The notes under the pieces: generated by a model | The model's database searches: none | Seen by the model: the letters and a program-made list of their open reading frames with translations, nothing else | Told to the model about the DNA's origin: nothing | Translations under genes and position numbers: made by a program | In this document: in pieces, positions 1 to 8,874 of the stretch | Layout of the letters: every line of letters begins with the position of its first letter | Position numbering within the stretch: position 1 is the stretch's first letter | Assembly (NCBI GenBank): GCA_943329845.2 | Contig: CALQFM020000011.1 | Coordinates: 1-64,000 of the forward strand | Direction of reading: 5' to 3' | Length of the DNA stretch: 64,000 bases | DNA from: Candidatus Kuenenia stuttgartensis | GTDB lineage: Bacteria > Pseudomonadota > Alphaproteobacteria > SMXS01

Positions 1-233
1 CCAGCAACGCTATCGTCGACCATGGCGGGCGTGGCACTTTCTGTCCGGTGTTCGAGAGTGGTCTAAGCACCTATTCTCTACACCAAATCAGTAGGTTAAG
101 CTACGTTCGCCAACCCGGAATAGCCCGGCTGATGAATAATTCGGGCTAGACCGGCATCTCCGGGGGGAGAGCAGGCCGGTCCCGTATCTTCGAGGCCAAC
201 ATCGTTGAAGTGCCGCTCGCGAGGGGATGGGCA

Positions 234-2669
234 ATGCAGTGGTGTCGGTTTCGGCTGATCGCGGCTCTGGCCGCGGCGTTTGTGTTCGCGACGGCTGTCT
301 GGGGCGACGCGCGGGCGCAGAGCATGCTCAGCGGCGATTATGTCGCCACCAACGCCCAGTACACCGAAAGCGAGCGGGCCGGCCGCGAGGTCTGGTTCTT
401 CGCCACCGCGTTCAACGACCGCTTCTTCACCTATGCCTATCCGCAGCGCCTGGGTGCCGCCATCGACTGGTACAAGGTGCTGGCCGCCGAGCACCACGAC
501 CAGCTGTTCCAGGGCTGGGGCGCCATTCCCGATCCCGACTGCTGCATTCCCGGCCAGCCCAATTGCCCGGCCAAGAGCCTGGAGCAGACCTATGGCTTCC
601 CCTATTGCCCGGGCGACGCCGACCTGCTGAACCATGTGGGCAAGGAGGGCTACAAGGATCCCGCCTGCCTGTTCCAGGACGGTCCCTACAACATGTCGAC
701 GCCGCATGGCGCCAAGGACCAGCGGCAGAGCGCCTGCGACCTGCGGTTCGGCACCTCGACCGGCGCGCTGGGATTGCGCAAATTCCCCAATCCGCGATTC
801 GACGCGAAGAAGTGGAAGGCGCTCAACGGATCGCTGGCGTCATGGGACGGCTACCGGAAATTCCTGTCCAATGACCAAGCCAAGGCGGACAGCCGGATGA
901 ACCGGCTGTTCGACGGCTCCATCGAGCCGCCGTTCCGCATCGGCATGTCATGCGGCGCCTGCCACATCAGCTACAAGCCCGAGAGCCCGCCAGCCGATCC
1001 AAACCATCCCAAGTGGGAGAATATCGACGGCCTGGTCGGCAACCAGTACAGCCGCGTCTCGCAGCTCCTGGCCTCGGGCATGGAGAAGCACCGGCTGGAA
1101 TGGCAACTGATCGGCTGGGCGCGGCCCGGCACGGTCGATACGTCGGCGCTGCCCATGGACACGGCGTCCAACCCGGGCACCATGAACGCCATCATCAACT
1201 TCATGAAGCGGCCGCTGCACGAGCACGAGGTCATGAAGTGGCGCAAGGCCGCGACCTGCGCCTCGGGCGCCGATCCGGCGGTCTGCTGGTGCGAGCCCGG
1301 CAAGCCGGGCAAGTGCTGGGAACGGTCGCTGAAGACCGAGAAGGTCGCCAACATCCTCAAGGGCGGCGAGGATTCCATCGGCTACCAGGAAGCCATCCAG
1401 CGTGTGTACTTCAACATCGGCTCCTGCTCGGAGCAGTGCTGGCTCAACCATATCCCGGACTTGCGCGCCGTCGATCCGGCGCAGCGCAATTACGGTCAGA
1501 CGCCGTTCGATATCGGTCAGTGCCGCCGCGACTGCGCCAGCTTCCGCGCCATCGAGGACCGGCTGGACGACGTGGTGGCGTTCTTCCTTACCGCGCGCCC
1601 GACCGATCTCTATAAGGCGCGCGGCATGGGCAGCGAGCGCGACCTGGAAGTGGCGCTCGACCGCGAATTCGGCGCCGGCGCCGTGGCCCAGGGCAGGAAA
1701 GTGTTCGCGCAAGGCTGCGCGCGCTGCCATTCCAGCCAGAAGGGGCCTTACGACAACGTGGACTTCCGGGCCGTCGACCCGGCCGATCCTACGTTGCGGG
1801 TCGACTGGCTGGGCAATGACGAACCGACGCTGGCGACCGAAGTCGGCACCTACGACGCCCGCGCGCTGCACTCGAACCACATGGAGAGCAGGGTCTGGGC
1901 TCAGTATGCGTCGAGCACAATGCACCAGCGGCCAGCCGATCCGAATCTGAAGGAGCTGCTGAAAGGGAACGGTCGCGGCTATTACCGGAACATCTCGCTG
2001 CTGAGCGTCTGGGCGCATGCGCCGTTCATGCACAACAACGCCGTCGGTCCGGAAATCTGCGGCAAGCCGACCGATCCGGAATACGACCTCTACTATTCGC
2101 CCTATGTGGACGCCGCCGGCAAGCCGCTCGCCAATCCGCCGGCCTGCTGGCCGTTCGATCCGTCGGTCGAGGGCCGCTTCCGGCTCTATACGGCATCCAT
2201 GGAGGAGCTGCTCAACCCGGCGTCGCGGGTGCCGAAGATGTTCATCACCCAGAACGACATCATTGTCGACGTGGCGCCCGAGCTGAAGATCGGCGATATC
2301 ACCACCGGCCTGACCCTGAAGATTCCCAAGGGCTTCCCGGCGGTGGCGCTGAACAGCCTGCGCTACAAGGACCTGATGCACGACATGGTGCTGCTCGAGC
2401 GCCACGAGGACGAGCTGGACGGCAAGTACAAGGGCGTGCTGACGCCGGCGCAATATGCCGACCTGAAGACGGGTCTCAAGGATCTGCGGGGCCGGCTGCT
2501 GAGGGAACGGGAGAAGTTCGTGATGGACATCACCGGCGATCCCAACACCTTCGTGCAGCGCTACTACTCGAACGTCCTCGACCGGGTCGAGAACAAGGGC
2601 CATCGCTTCGGCGAGGACCTGTCGCCCGCCGACAAGAAGGCGCTGATTGCCTTCATGGCGACACTGTAG
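234..2669 (+). CDS. Exported di-haem c-type cytochrome, RoxA/MauG-like, cysteine-rich
   Basis: Predicted periplasmic redox protein of 811 residues. The N-terminus is basic, then hydrophobic, and ends in an ARA-Q cleavage site near residue 28, so it reads as a Sec signal peptide. Two CXXCH haem c sites are visible, CGACH at 240-244 and CARCH at 495-499. Between and around them are 16 further cysteines, an even number that would allow disulfides. After the second haem comes LLSVWAHAPFMHNNAVG, which resembles the W-x-x-P-Y-L-H-N signature of the two cytochromes encoded downstream. I chose ATG 234 because GAGGGG at 221-226 is well placed; an in-frame GTG at 210 lacks such a site. It is the first gene of a five-gene operon, 11 bases before the lipoprotein gene. 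The substrate is unknown; membership of the RoxA-like family is an inference from motif layout. Confidence 0.85.
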   Translation: MQWCRFRLIAALAAAFVFATAVWGDARAQSMLSGDYVATNAQYTESERAGREVWFFATAFNDRFFTYAYPQRLGAAIDWYKVLAAEHHDQLFQGWGAIPDPDCCIPGQPNCPAKSLEQTYGFPYCPGDADLLNHVGKEGYKDPACLFQDGPYNMSTPHGAKDQRQSACDLRFGTSTGALGLRKFPNPRFDAKKWKALNGSLASWDGYRKFLSNDQAKADSRMNRLFDGSIEPPFRIGMSCGACHISYKPESPPADPNHPKWENIDGLVGNQYSRVSQLLASGMEKHRLEWQLIGWARPGTVDTSALPMDTASNPGTMNAIINFMKRPLHEHEVMKWRKAATCASGADPAVCWCEPGKPGKCWERSLKTEKVANILKGGEDSIGYQEAIQRVYFNIGSCSEQCWLNHIPDLRAVDPAQRNYGQTPFDIGQCRRDCASFRAIEDRLDDVVAFFLTARPTDLYKARGMGSERDLEVALDREFGAGAVAQGRKVFAQGCARCHSSQKGPYDNVDFRAVDPADPTLRVDWLGNDEPTLATEVGTYDARALHSNHMESRVWAQYASSTMHQRPADPNLKELLKGNGRGYYRNISLLSVWAHAPFMHNNAVGPEICGKPTDPEYDLYYSPYVDAAGKPLANPPACWPFDPSVEGRFRLYTASMEELLNPASRVPKMFITQNDIIVDVAPELKIGDITTGLTLKIPKGFPAVALNSLRYKDLMHDMVLLERHEDELDGKYKGVLTPAQYADLKTGLKDLRGRLLREREKFVMDITGDPNTFVQRYYSNVLDRVENKGHRFGEDLSPADKKALIAFMATL

Positions 2670-2680
2670 GGAGGCCGGCC

Positions 2681-3601
2681 ATGCGCACGCTCATCCGCAC
2701 CGCCCTGATCCTGTCGCTGGCCGCGTCCGGCCTCTCCGCCTGCGATGGCAAGAAGCCCGACATCCCGTTCGCGCCCCAGGACACCAGCCTGCACGACCCG
2801 GACAACCCCACCAAGGTGTTCTACACCGACATGGCGAAGGTCGAGCACGACTACCCGCTGACCCGCGAGCAACGCCTGGCGCTGACGCCCGAGAACCTGA
2901 AGAGCTTCACGCAGGAAGAGATCGACCAGATCTACGGCCGCCTTACCGCCGGGCCGATCCCGGATGGCGGCCACGAAGGTGACCTGTTCTTCGCCCGTGG
3001 CGAGAACCTGAAGTCCCGGCTCGACGAGATCGTCGGCGGCATCGGCGGGCGTATCGCCGACACCAAGATCAAGACGCTGGAGAACGTCGGCCGCCATTTG
3101 TGGAAGGGCAAGATGTTCTACCGGGACGAGGGCGTGCTGCGGAACTTCATCGAGGACCCCAAGTCGCTCGACGCCCTCATCGACAACCCGGAAGCGATGA
3201 TGAAGACCGAGATCGCGCGCAAGGGCTTCCTCGGCATGTTCGACAAGCAGACCACCGTCTACCTGATGTTCCCGGCCAAGCTGTATTGCGGCCAGAGCCT
3301 GCTGGACGGGCGGCGCGAGTCCGTGATCGTCGACTACAACTACGGCGACGAGATCGCCGGTTACCAGGAACGCCCGGACAGCCTGGCGGGCCGCAACGGC
3401 CTCAGGGTGCGGGACGAGGTGCGCATGGTCCGACCCGGCTTCTATCTCGGCCGCGCCTATATGAACCGCATCTTCCTGCTGAATTTCACGGTCTACAACG
3501 AAGCGGACGCCAAGGCCGGCGAGAAGGCGTTCCGCGACGGCGAGCCCATCAAGGAGGACTGCTGGGCAGGCGAACAGGTTGCGCAGGCCGGTCAGAACTG
3601 A
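2681..3601 (+). CDS. Lipoprotein of unknown function in the cytochrome operon
   Basis: A 306-residue protein that I do not recognise. Its N-terminus is a lipoprotein signal: a short basic start, a hydrophobic stretch and a lipobox LSAC with the lipidated Cys at about residue 21, so it should be membrane-anchored facing the periplasm. It has no CXXCH motif, so it probably does not carry haem c. The body is mixed charged and hydrophobic with no repeats. It starts 11 bases after the large di-haem cytochrome and is followed by the mono-haem protein, which places it as a structural or assembly partner of the cytochrome complex. That role comes from position only. Confidence 0.8.
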   Translation: MRTLIRTALILSLAASGLSACDGKKPDIPFAPQDTSLHDPDNPTKVFYTDMAKVEHDYPLTREQRLALTPENLKSFTQEEIDQIYGRLTAGPIPDGGHEGDLFFARGENLKSRLDEIVGGIGGRIADTKIKTLENVGRHLWKGKMFYRDEGVLRNFIEDPKSLDALIDNPEAMMKTEIARKGFLGMFDKQTTVYLMFPAKLYCGQSLLDGRRESVIVDYNYGDEIAGYQERPDSLAGRNGLRVRDEVRMVRPGFYLGRAYMNRIFLLNFTVYNEADAKAGEKAFRDGEPIKEDCWAGEQVAQAGQN

Positions 3602-3646
3602 CCGGCCATGAGGGGGGCGGCATGGGGGACGGGAGGAGGTTTGCGG

Positions 3647-5170
3647 ATGGCTGCTGCAATCGCCACGATCCTGGCATTGCCTTCTGTCTCCCACGCTGCA
3701 CCGCTGCTGCTGGCCGGCCCGGCGCGGCCCGGTGAGATGCAGCCCGCCGCGGGGCAATCCCTGTTCGACGACTTGTTCAAGTCCGGCGGCAAGTATGAGT
3801 TGCCCTGGCCGTTCGAGCGACTCAGCGCCGTCGTCGAGAGCGCGAATGGCGGCGTCCGCCCGCGCGCGGTGCTGATCCCGATGGGCCGTTCGCTGCAGCG
3901 GCTGGCGGCCGATCCCGACTATTTCGCCTCGCCGCGCGTCGTCGTCGGCGTCGATGCGGCAGGGGCGAAGGCCGCGCGCACCCTGAAGGACCGGCTGTTC
4001 ATCGGCTATCAGCCGAAGTCCACCTCCATGGAGGTGATCAGCTACAATGAAACAGCCGGGCGCTTCGAGTTCCAGGTGGTCAGCAACTATACCGGCGCGC
4101 GCAGGCCCGTGGTCGAATATGCCGACCGGGAACTCTGCACCGGCTGCCATCAGGGCCAGGCGCCGATCTTCCCCATCGCCCAGTGGAACGAGACCAACGC
4201 CAACCCCGGCATCGCCGCACGCATGGCCGGGCTGGGCGCGTCGTTCCACGGCGTGCCGGTCCGGCGCGGTATCGACGAGCCGGACGGGCTGGACCAGGCC
4301 GTCGGACGCGCCAACCGGCTGATCCTGGCCCAGTTCTTCTGGCAACAGGGTTGCAACGCCGCGCCCGGCATGAAGCCCGCCGACTGCCGCGCCCGGCTGC
4401 TGCTGGCGGCGCTGCGCTGGCGGCTGGGCGGATCGCGTGGTCCGTGGCAGGCCAGTGAAGATGCGGGCCTGGCGAAATCGCTCCATGCCTCGGTGACCAA
4501 GCTGGCGCCGGATGGGCTGGCGATCCGCAAGCCCAGCCTGCCGGACCGCAATCCGCTGACCGAGCTGGACGCCGGCGTGAAGCCCATGGAGGTCGTCGAG
4601 CCCGAAGGCGTCTTCGACCCGGCGGCGCCACGCGGGCCGCGCCTGCTGATCGCGCCGTCGGACGATGTGCTGGCCGCGGCGGTCGCCGCGATCGGCGAGT
4701 TCTTCGCGCCCGATGCCATCGTCCGGCTGGCGGCGGCATTGGCCGGGCAGGGTGGGCAGAGCGTCAGCTTCACCGCCGCCTGCGCCGTCGAGAACAAGGA
4801 TGGCGAAACACGGTTTGACTGCGCCGATCCGTCGTTCGGTCTGTCGGGCTATGCGGCGGCCGGCGGTGGTGCGATCGCGCGGCTTGCCCTCCGAGGCTAT
4901 GCGCCGCTGTCCGGGTTGGCGGTGCTGCCCGGCGCGAAGGGCGAGATGCATCTGGCCGAAAACGCGTATGGTCTTCCGGCCCGCCTTGCGACCGGCGAGC
5001 GCCTGTCGCCGCTCCGCCTCGTCGGCGGCAGGGCGGAGATCACCGTTACCGACGACATCGCTGCCCTTCGCCGCGCCGTAGCGGCCCTGGACCTGTCGGG
5101 CAACGGCCCGCTGCGGGCGTCGGCAATAGCGGGCGCGCTCGCCGCCTCCGTCGCACGGGCGCCATCATGA
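3647..5170 (+). CDS. Exported mono-haem protein of the cytochrome operon
   Basis: A 507-residue protein with a signal-like hydrophobic N-terminus ending in SHA-A. It has a single haem c site, CTGCH at residues 164-168, in the context ELCTGCHQGQAPIFP. I see no second CXXCH. The start at 3647 is favoured because GGAGGAGG at 3632-3639 sits 7 bases upstream; the in-frame ATG at 3608 has no ribosome-binding site and would put 13 Gly/Arg-rich residues before the signal. Its stop overlaps the next start in an ATGA, so the two are translationally coupled. I do not recognise the family; a single low-spin haem that passes electrons between the di-haem partners is a plausible inference. Confidence 0.8.
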   Translation: MAAAIATILALPSVSHAAPLLLAGPARPGEMQPAAGQSLFDDLFKSGGKYELPWPFERLSAVVESANGGVRPRAVLIPMGRSLQRLAADPDYFASPRVVVGVDAAGAKAARTLKDRLFIGYQPKSTSMEVISYNETAGRFEFQVVSNYTGARRPVVEYADRELCTGCHQGQAPIFPIAQWNETNANPGIAARMAGLGASFHGVPVRRGIDEPDGLDQAVGRANRLILAQFFWQQGCNAAPGMKPADCRARLLLAALRWRLGGSRGPWQASEDAGLAKSLHASVTKLAPDGLAIRKPSLPDRNPLTELDAGVKPMEVVEPEGVFDPAAPRGPRLLIAPSDDVLAAAVAAIGEFFAPDAIVRLAAALAGQGGQSVSFTAACAVENKDGETRFDCADPSFGLSGYAAAGGGAIARLALRGYAPLSGLAVLPGAKGEMHLAENAYGLPARLATGERLSPLRLVGGRAEITVTDDIAALRRAVAALDLSGNGPLRASAIAGALAASVARAPS

Positions 5171-6768
5171 AGCAAACGCTCTCCAGACTGGCCGACCGGA
5201 TCGCCGCGTTGTTCCGCTGGCTGTGGCATCGCCGCTGGTGGATCGTGCTCATCAACGTCCTGCTGTTGCTCGCGTTGGGGCTTTGGGCGTGGTGGTATTT
5301 CAGCCGGGACGAGCCGCAGGTGTTCGACGACCCGGTCCAGCACTTCAAATACGGCTCCACGGGCGGAGACCGCATCGCCGGCATTCCCGTCGGCATCTGG
5401 AAAGGCCTGCCCAAGCTGTGCGCGCCCTATTTCGGCTGCGACACCTGGGAGGCGCTGGGCTTCAACTTCGAGCCGGGCATGGACCGGCCGGTCGGCACCA
5501 CCATGCGGCGCACGGTCGGCCTCGACCGCGTGTTCCTGAACTGCGCCGTCTGCCATACCGGCACCTGGCGCGCCGATCCATCCAGCAAACGCACTCTTGT
5601 GGTCGGCATGCCGGCCAACCGCCTCGACCTGGCGCGGTTCGCGCGCGGGTTGGGCGCCTGTGCGGCCGACGAGCGGTTCAATCCGTGGCAGGTGATCCAG
5701 GCCGCCGAGGATGCCGGCGCGCATTATTCGGCGATCGAGAAATTCGAGCTCACCCTGGCCGTGCCCGCCATCAAGGAGTTCCTGATCCTGGCGCGGCACC
5801 GGTTCCGCTTCTTCGACCGGGAGCCCGAACCGGGGATCGGCCGCTTCGACACGTTCAATCCGGCCAAGGCGCTGCTCAACTGGCCATTCGAAAAGCTGCC
5901 CGACGAGGAGATGATCGGCAACGTGGACTATCCGTCGCTGTGGCTGCAGGGCAAGCGCAAGGGCATGCGGCTGCACTGGGACGGCAACAACGATTCCGTC
6001 GAGGAGCGTAACCGCAGCGCCTCGTTCGGAAGCGGCGGCGTGCCGACCACGCTCGACCGCCCGTCGGTCAAGCGCATAGCCGACTGGCTGCACGACGAGG
6101 CCGCGCCGCCTGCTTATCCATTCCCCATCGACCATGCGCGTGCCGCGCGGGGCAAGCAACTCTACGGCATCTATTGCGCCGCCTGCCACGGCGCGACCGG
6201 CCGGGATTTCTCCGGCGAGCACGTCGGCAAGGTCGTGCCCATCGAAAAGATCCGCACCGATCCGTGCCGGCTGGACAACTACACCTATGCGCTTGCGGTC
6301 GAACAGTCGAACCTCTACGCCGCCTATCCGGAGGAGAGGTTCCGGCATTTCCGCAAGACCCACGGCTACGCCAACATGCCGCTCGACGGCGTCTGGCTGC
6401 GAGCGCCTTACCTGCACAACGGGTCTGTCCCCACCATCCGTGACCTGCTGGAGCCGGCGGAGAACCGCCCCACCGTGTTCTACCGCGGCAACGATGTGAT
6501 CGACCGGGAGAAGCTGGGCTTCGTTTCCGACCTGCCGTCGCAGGGGAACGAGACTTTCTTCCGCTACGAGACCCGCTGCGTCGATGGCCCGGACCGCAGG
6601 ACGATCTGCGCGAAAGAGAAGAATCCGGAGAACCTGTTCCCCGCCAACCGCTGCGTCGCCGGTCCATGGGCCGGCAACGGCAACCGGGGCCATGACGGCC
6701 CGGAATACGGCACCGACCTGCCGCCTGACGACAAGGATGCGATCGTTGAGTACCTCAAGACCTTCTGA
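5167..6768 (+). CDS. Membrane-anchored di-haem cytochrome c, RoxA-like
   Basis: A 533-residue protein with one N-terminal transmembrane helix at about residues 23-43, followed by a Trp-rich exit (WAWWYF). The signal is probably uncleaved, so the protein is tethered to the membrane facing the periplasm. Haem c sites are CAVCH at 126-130 and CAACH at 337-341, 211 residues apart, which is close to the spacing I recall for the rubber oxygenase RoxA. Near the C-terminus it has LDGVWLRAPYLHNGSVPT and then a conserved R-P-x-V-F-Y-R-G stretch. The next gene encodes a paralog with the same layout. The gene overlaps its neighbours on both sides, which fits one complex. Its oxidase, peroxidase or dioxygenase activity cannot be read from the sequence. 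Confidence 0.87.
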   Translation: MKQTLSRLADRIAALFRWLWHRRWWIVLINVLLLLALGLWAWWYFSRDEPQVFDDPVQHFKYGSTGGDRIAGIPVGIWKGLPKLCAPYFGCDTWEALGFNFEPGMDRPVGTTMRRTVGLDRVFLNCAVCHTGTWRADPSSKRTLVVGMPANRLDLARFARGLGACAADERFNPWQVIQAAEDAGAHYSAIEKFELTLAVPAIKEFLILARHRFRFFDREPEPGIGRFDTFNPAKALLNWPFEKLPDEEMIGNVDYPSLWLQGKRKGMRLHWDGNNDSVEERNRSASFGSGGVPTTLDRPSVKRIADWLHDEAAPPAYPFPIDHARAARGKQLYGIYCAACHGATGRDFSGEHVGKVVPIEKIRTDPCRLDNYTYALAVEQSNLYAAYPEERFRHFRKTHGYANMPLDGVWLRAPYLHNGSVPTIRDLLEPAENRPTVFYRGNDVIDREKLGFVSDLPSQGNETFFRYETRCVDGPDRRTICAKEKNPENLFPANRCVAGPWAGNGNRGHDGPEYGTDLPPDDKDAIVEYLKTF

Positions 6769-8227
6769 GGCGCGGCGCCCGCCGCCGAAATGGCGCCGCC
6801 GCGCCATCATCGCGCTGGTGGTCGTGGTGCTGCTTTGCGTGCTGGCGGGCATACTGGTCTGGTGGAAGGTGTTCAAGACCGAGGACCAGGCGTTTGCGGC
6901 GGATCCGGAGACCGGCGCCAGCGCCGAGCTGCAGCGGTTCAAGTACGGCACCCTGGGCGGCGACCTGATCGCCGGCATTCCCTATCCCATCCTGTTCATC
7001 CTGCCGCGCGTGTTCCCGGACCTGATCGACGGCCATGGCGGCTACGGCGCGTTCGGCCTTCCGTGGGAGCCGGGCCAGCGCCTGCCCATGGGCTTCTCGA
7101 TCAAGCGCAAGGGTTACGAGCGGGTCACGGTGAACTGCGCCCTGTGTCATACCACGCAATACCGGCTGACGGAGAACGAGAACCCGCACTTCGCCGTCGG
7201 CGGACCAGGCCACACGGTGCAGGTCCAGGCGCTGCTGCGTTTCCTGTTCGCCTGCGCCCATGACGAGCGGTTCACCGCCGCCCGGCTGCTGCCCGAGATG
7301 GCGCTGCACTTCCCCATGGATGCGGCCGACGTGGCGCTCTACAAGCTGGTCCTGATCCCCGGCATGCGCACGGCGCTGCTGGAAGCGGAAAAGCAGCTCG
7401 CCTGGATGGACCAGCGGCCCGACTGGGGTCCCGGACGCGACGACGCGTTCGGCCTGCCCAAATTCGTGCTGACCCAGGCGGACGACGACGGGACGCTGGC
7501 GACCACGGATTTTCCGGCGCTGTGGAAGCTGGGCCAGCGCAAGGGCACGCTGTACCACGCGGGCGGCGAGGCGACCGAGCTGTCGACGGTGGTCGCGACC
7601 TCGGCGCTGGGCACCGGCGCGTTGCCCGGTCCAGGCTTCGACCGTCACAACGACTGGACCGAAGCCTTCATCCAAAACCTGACGCCACCGCCGTTTCCCG
7701 GCCAGATCGATCCCGAGAAGGCGGCGGAGGGATCGGCGGTGTTCGCCCAGCACTGCGCCTCATGCCACGCCCTTGGCGGCGAGCGCACCGGGACGTCGAT
7801 CCCGCTCGCCGAGGTGGGCACCGATCCCGAGCATGTGAAAACCTGGCAGGAAAAGGACGCCCGCCGGATGAAGAAGGTCGCCGCCGCGCTCGGCGTCAAG
7901 GAACCGCCGATGATCGCGGCGACGGGCTATGTGGCCAAGCCGCTGGTCGGCGTCTGGCTGCTGGGGCCGTATCTGCACAACGGCTCGGTGCCGACCCTGA
8001 TGGACCTGCTGGCGCCGCCGCAAAACCGGCCCCGCGTGTTCTGGCGCGGCTACGACCTGGTGGACCAGGACCGTGTCGGCTTCGTGTCGTCGGGCGCCGC
8101 AGCCGAGAAGGCCGGTTTCCGCTTCGACACCGGCCTGCGCGGCAATTTCAATGGCGGCCATGCCTGGGGCACGGACCTGCCGCCCGAGCAGAAGCTGGCG
8201 CTGATCGACTATCTGAAGGGTTTGTAG
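6737..8227 (+). CDS. Membrane-anchored di-haem cytochrome c, RoxA-like (paralog of preceding gene)
   Basis: A protein of about 496 residues with an N-terminal transmembrane helix (IIALVVVVLLCVLAGILVWW) and a periplasmic body. Haem c sites are CALCH at 134-138 and CASCH at 340-344. The C-terminal part repeats the motif GVWLLGPYLHNGSVPT and the ending GTDLPPEQK followed by an amphipathic helix, both shared with the upstream paralog. The start is uncertain: ATG 6737 and TTG 6746 are both possible, and each overlaps the end of the previous gene. It is the last gene of the operon and is followed by a 12-bp hairpin. Two consecutive paralogs suggest a heterodimer or two substrate ranges, which is inference. 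Confidence 0.85.
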   Translation: MRSLSTSRPSEARRPPPKWRRRAIIALVVVVLLCVLAGILVWWKVFKTEDQAFAADPETGASAELQRFKYGTLGGDLIAGIPYPILFILPRVFPDLIDGHGGYGAFGLPWEPGQRLPMGFSIKRKGYERVTVNCALCHTTQYRLTENENPHFAVGGPGHTVQVQALLRFLFACAHDERFTAARLLPEMALHFPMDAADVALYKLVLIPGMRTALLEAEKQLAWMDQRPDWGPGRDDAFGLPKFVLTQADDDGTLATTDFPALWKLGQRKGTLYHAGGEATELSTVVATSALGTGALPGPGFDRHNDWTEAFIQNLTPPPFPGQIDPEKAAEGSAVFAQHCASCHALGGERTGTSIPLAEVGTDPEHVKTWQEKDARRMKKVAAALGVKEPPMIAATGYVAKPLVGVWLLGPYLHNGSVPTLMDLLAPPQNRPRVFWRGYDLVDQDRVGFVSSGAAAEKAGFRFDTGLRGNFNGGHAWGTDLPPEQKLALIDYLKGL

Positions 8228-8233
8228 ACGCGG

Positions 8234-8261
8234 CGCGGGAGCCGGCGGACCGGCTCCCGCG
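8234..8261. terminator. Hairpin between convergent genes, likely bidirectional terminator
   Basis: A perfect 12-bp stem pairs 8234-8245 with 8250-8261 around the loop CGGA. It lies 6 bases after the last cytochrome gene and 15 bases before the end of the convergent small gene. There is only a weak T-rich tail (TCCGTCCTT) on the plus side, so termination efficiency is uncertain. Confidence 0.6.
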
Positions 8262-8276
8262 TCCGTCCTTACCGTG

Positions 8277-8621
8277 TCACGGGCTGTGCTGGCGCTTGCC
8301 GGTGGCCAGGCCGCTGGCGGCGTCGCGCGGCGACTTGACGTCGCAGGTCGAGGCGTCGGTTACCTTCTTGCCGCTGGCGTCGGTGCAGGCGCCCGACGCG
8401 CAGACCGATGCGTCGGTCACCGGCTTGCCGCTGGCGTCGGTGCAGACCGAACTGCTCGACGACGAGCTGCTCGACGATGAACTGCTCGCAGCCGAGCTGC
8501 TCACGGGCTTTTCCATCAGTTTTGGCGAACTCTTGTCCATCTCGGCGGCGAAAGCCGACCCCGAGAGGACGAGAGCGAACACGGCGCCAAGCGCCGAACC
8601 AAGCAGAGTTCCCTGTTTCAT
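8277..8621 (-). CDS. Small secreted Ser-rich protein with Cys-bounded tandem repeats
   Basis: A 114-residue precursor with a clear signal peptide ending SAFA-A at about residue 25. The mature part has a run of 13 consecutive serines, then two 15-residue repeats of the form CTDASGK(P/K)VTDAS(V/T)C separated by ASGA, and a short charged tail. The serine run mixes AGC, AGT, TCG and TCA codons, so it is not a simple microsatellite and looks maintained at protein level. The start at 8621 is the ATG that opens the signal peptide; the longer upstream frame adds unlike sequence. It converges on the cytochrome operon. I do not know the family. The repeats look like small disulfide-closed loops on a flexible, possibly modified, linker. 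Confidence 0.65.
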   Translation of the reverse strand: MKQGTLLGSALGAVFALVLSGSAFAAEMDKSSPKLMEKPVSSSAASSSSSSSSSSSSSVCTDASGKPVTDASVCASGACTDASGKKVTDASTCDVKSPRDAASGLATGKRQHSP

Positions 8622-8874
8622 GATGTGTCTCGGTATGTGAGTGCGCCCCCCGATGGAATGTAGAGGGCCGTTGCGGTTGCGCAATGGCTTTGCTCGTTCG
8701 TGCGCCGTGGGACGGTAAGTTTCCCGCAACCTGCGGCTACCTCACGAACGCGAGCACCATGCAGTCCTTCCACAATGACTGCGTCATCAAAACAGTCCCT
8801 TCAATCCCGCAAATGTCGCATCATTTAGGGACGGGAAGAAGCCGTCGAGCGGCGGTTGAACGAGGAGAGATGCA

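Noticed and set aside
1..233. A possible C-terminal coding fragment at the window edge
   Set aside because: All frames close within about 160 bases and none shows a recognisable protein ending, so nothing can be assigned.
948..2603. A 551-codon open frame on the minus strand opposite the first cytochrome gene
   Set aside because: It is a mirror of GC-rich codon use; the plus strand has signal peptide, haem motifs and a ribosome-binding site, while the minus frame is Arg/His/Val-rich without any recognisable motif.
4897..6978. A 693-codon open frame on the minus strand
   Set aside because: It lies opposite three genes of the cytochrome operon and has the low-complexity composition of an antisense frame.
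5167..8227. Naming the two anchored cytochromes roxA or calling them rubber oxygenases
   Set aside because: Only family-level motifs are visible; length, membrane anchor and operon context differ from characterised secreted RoxA.
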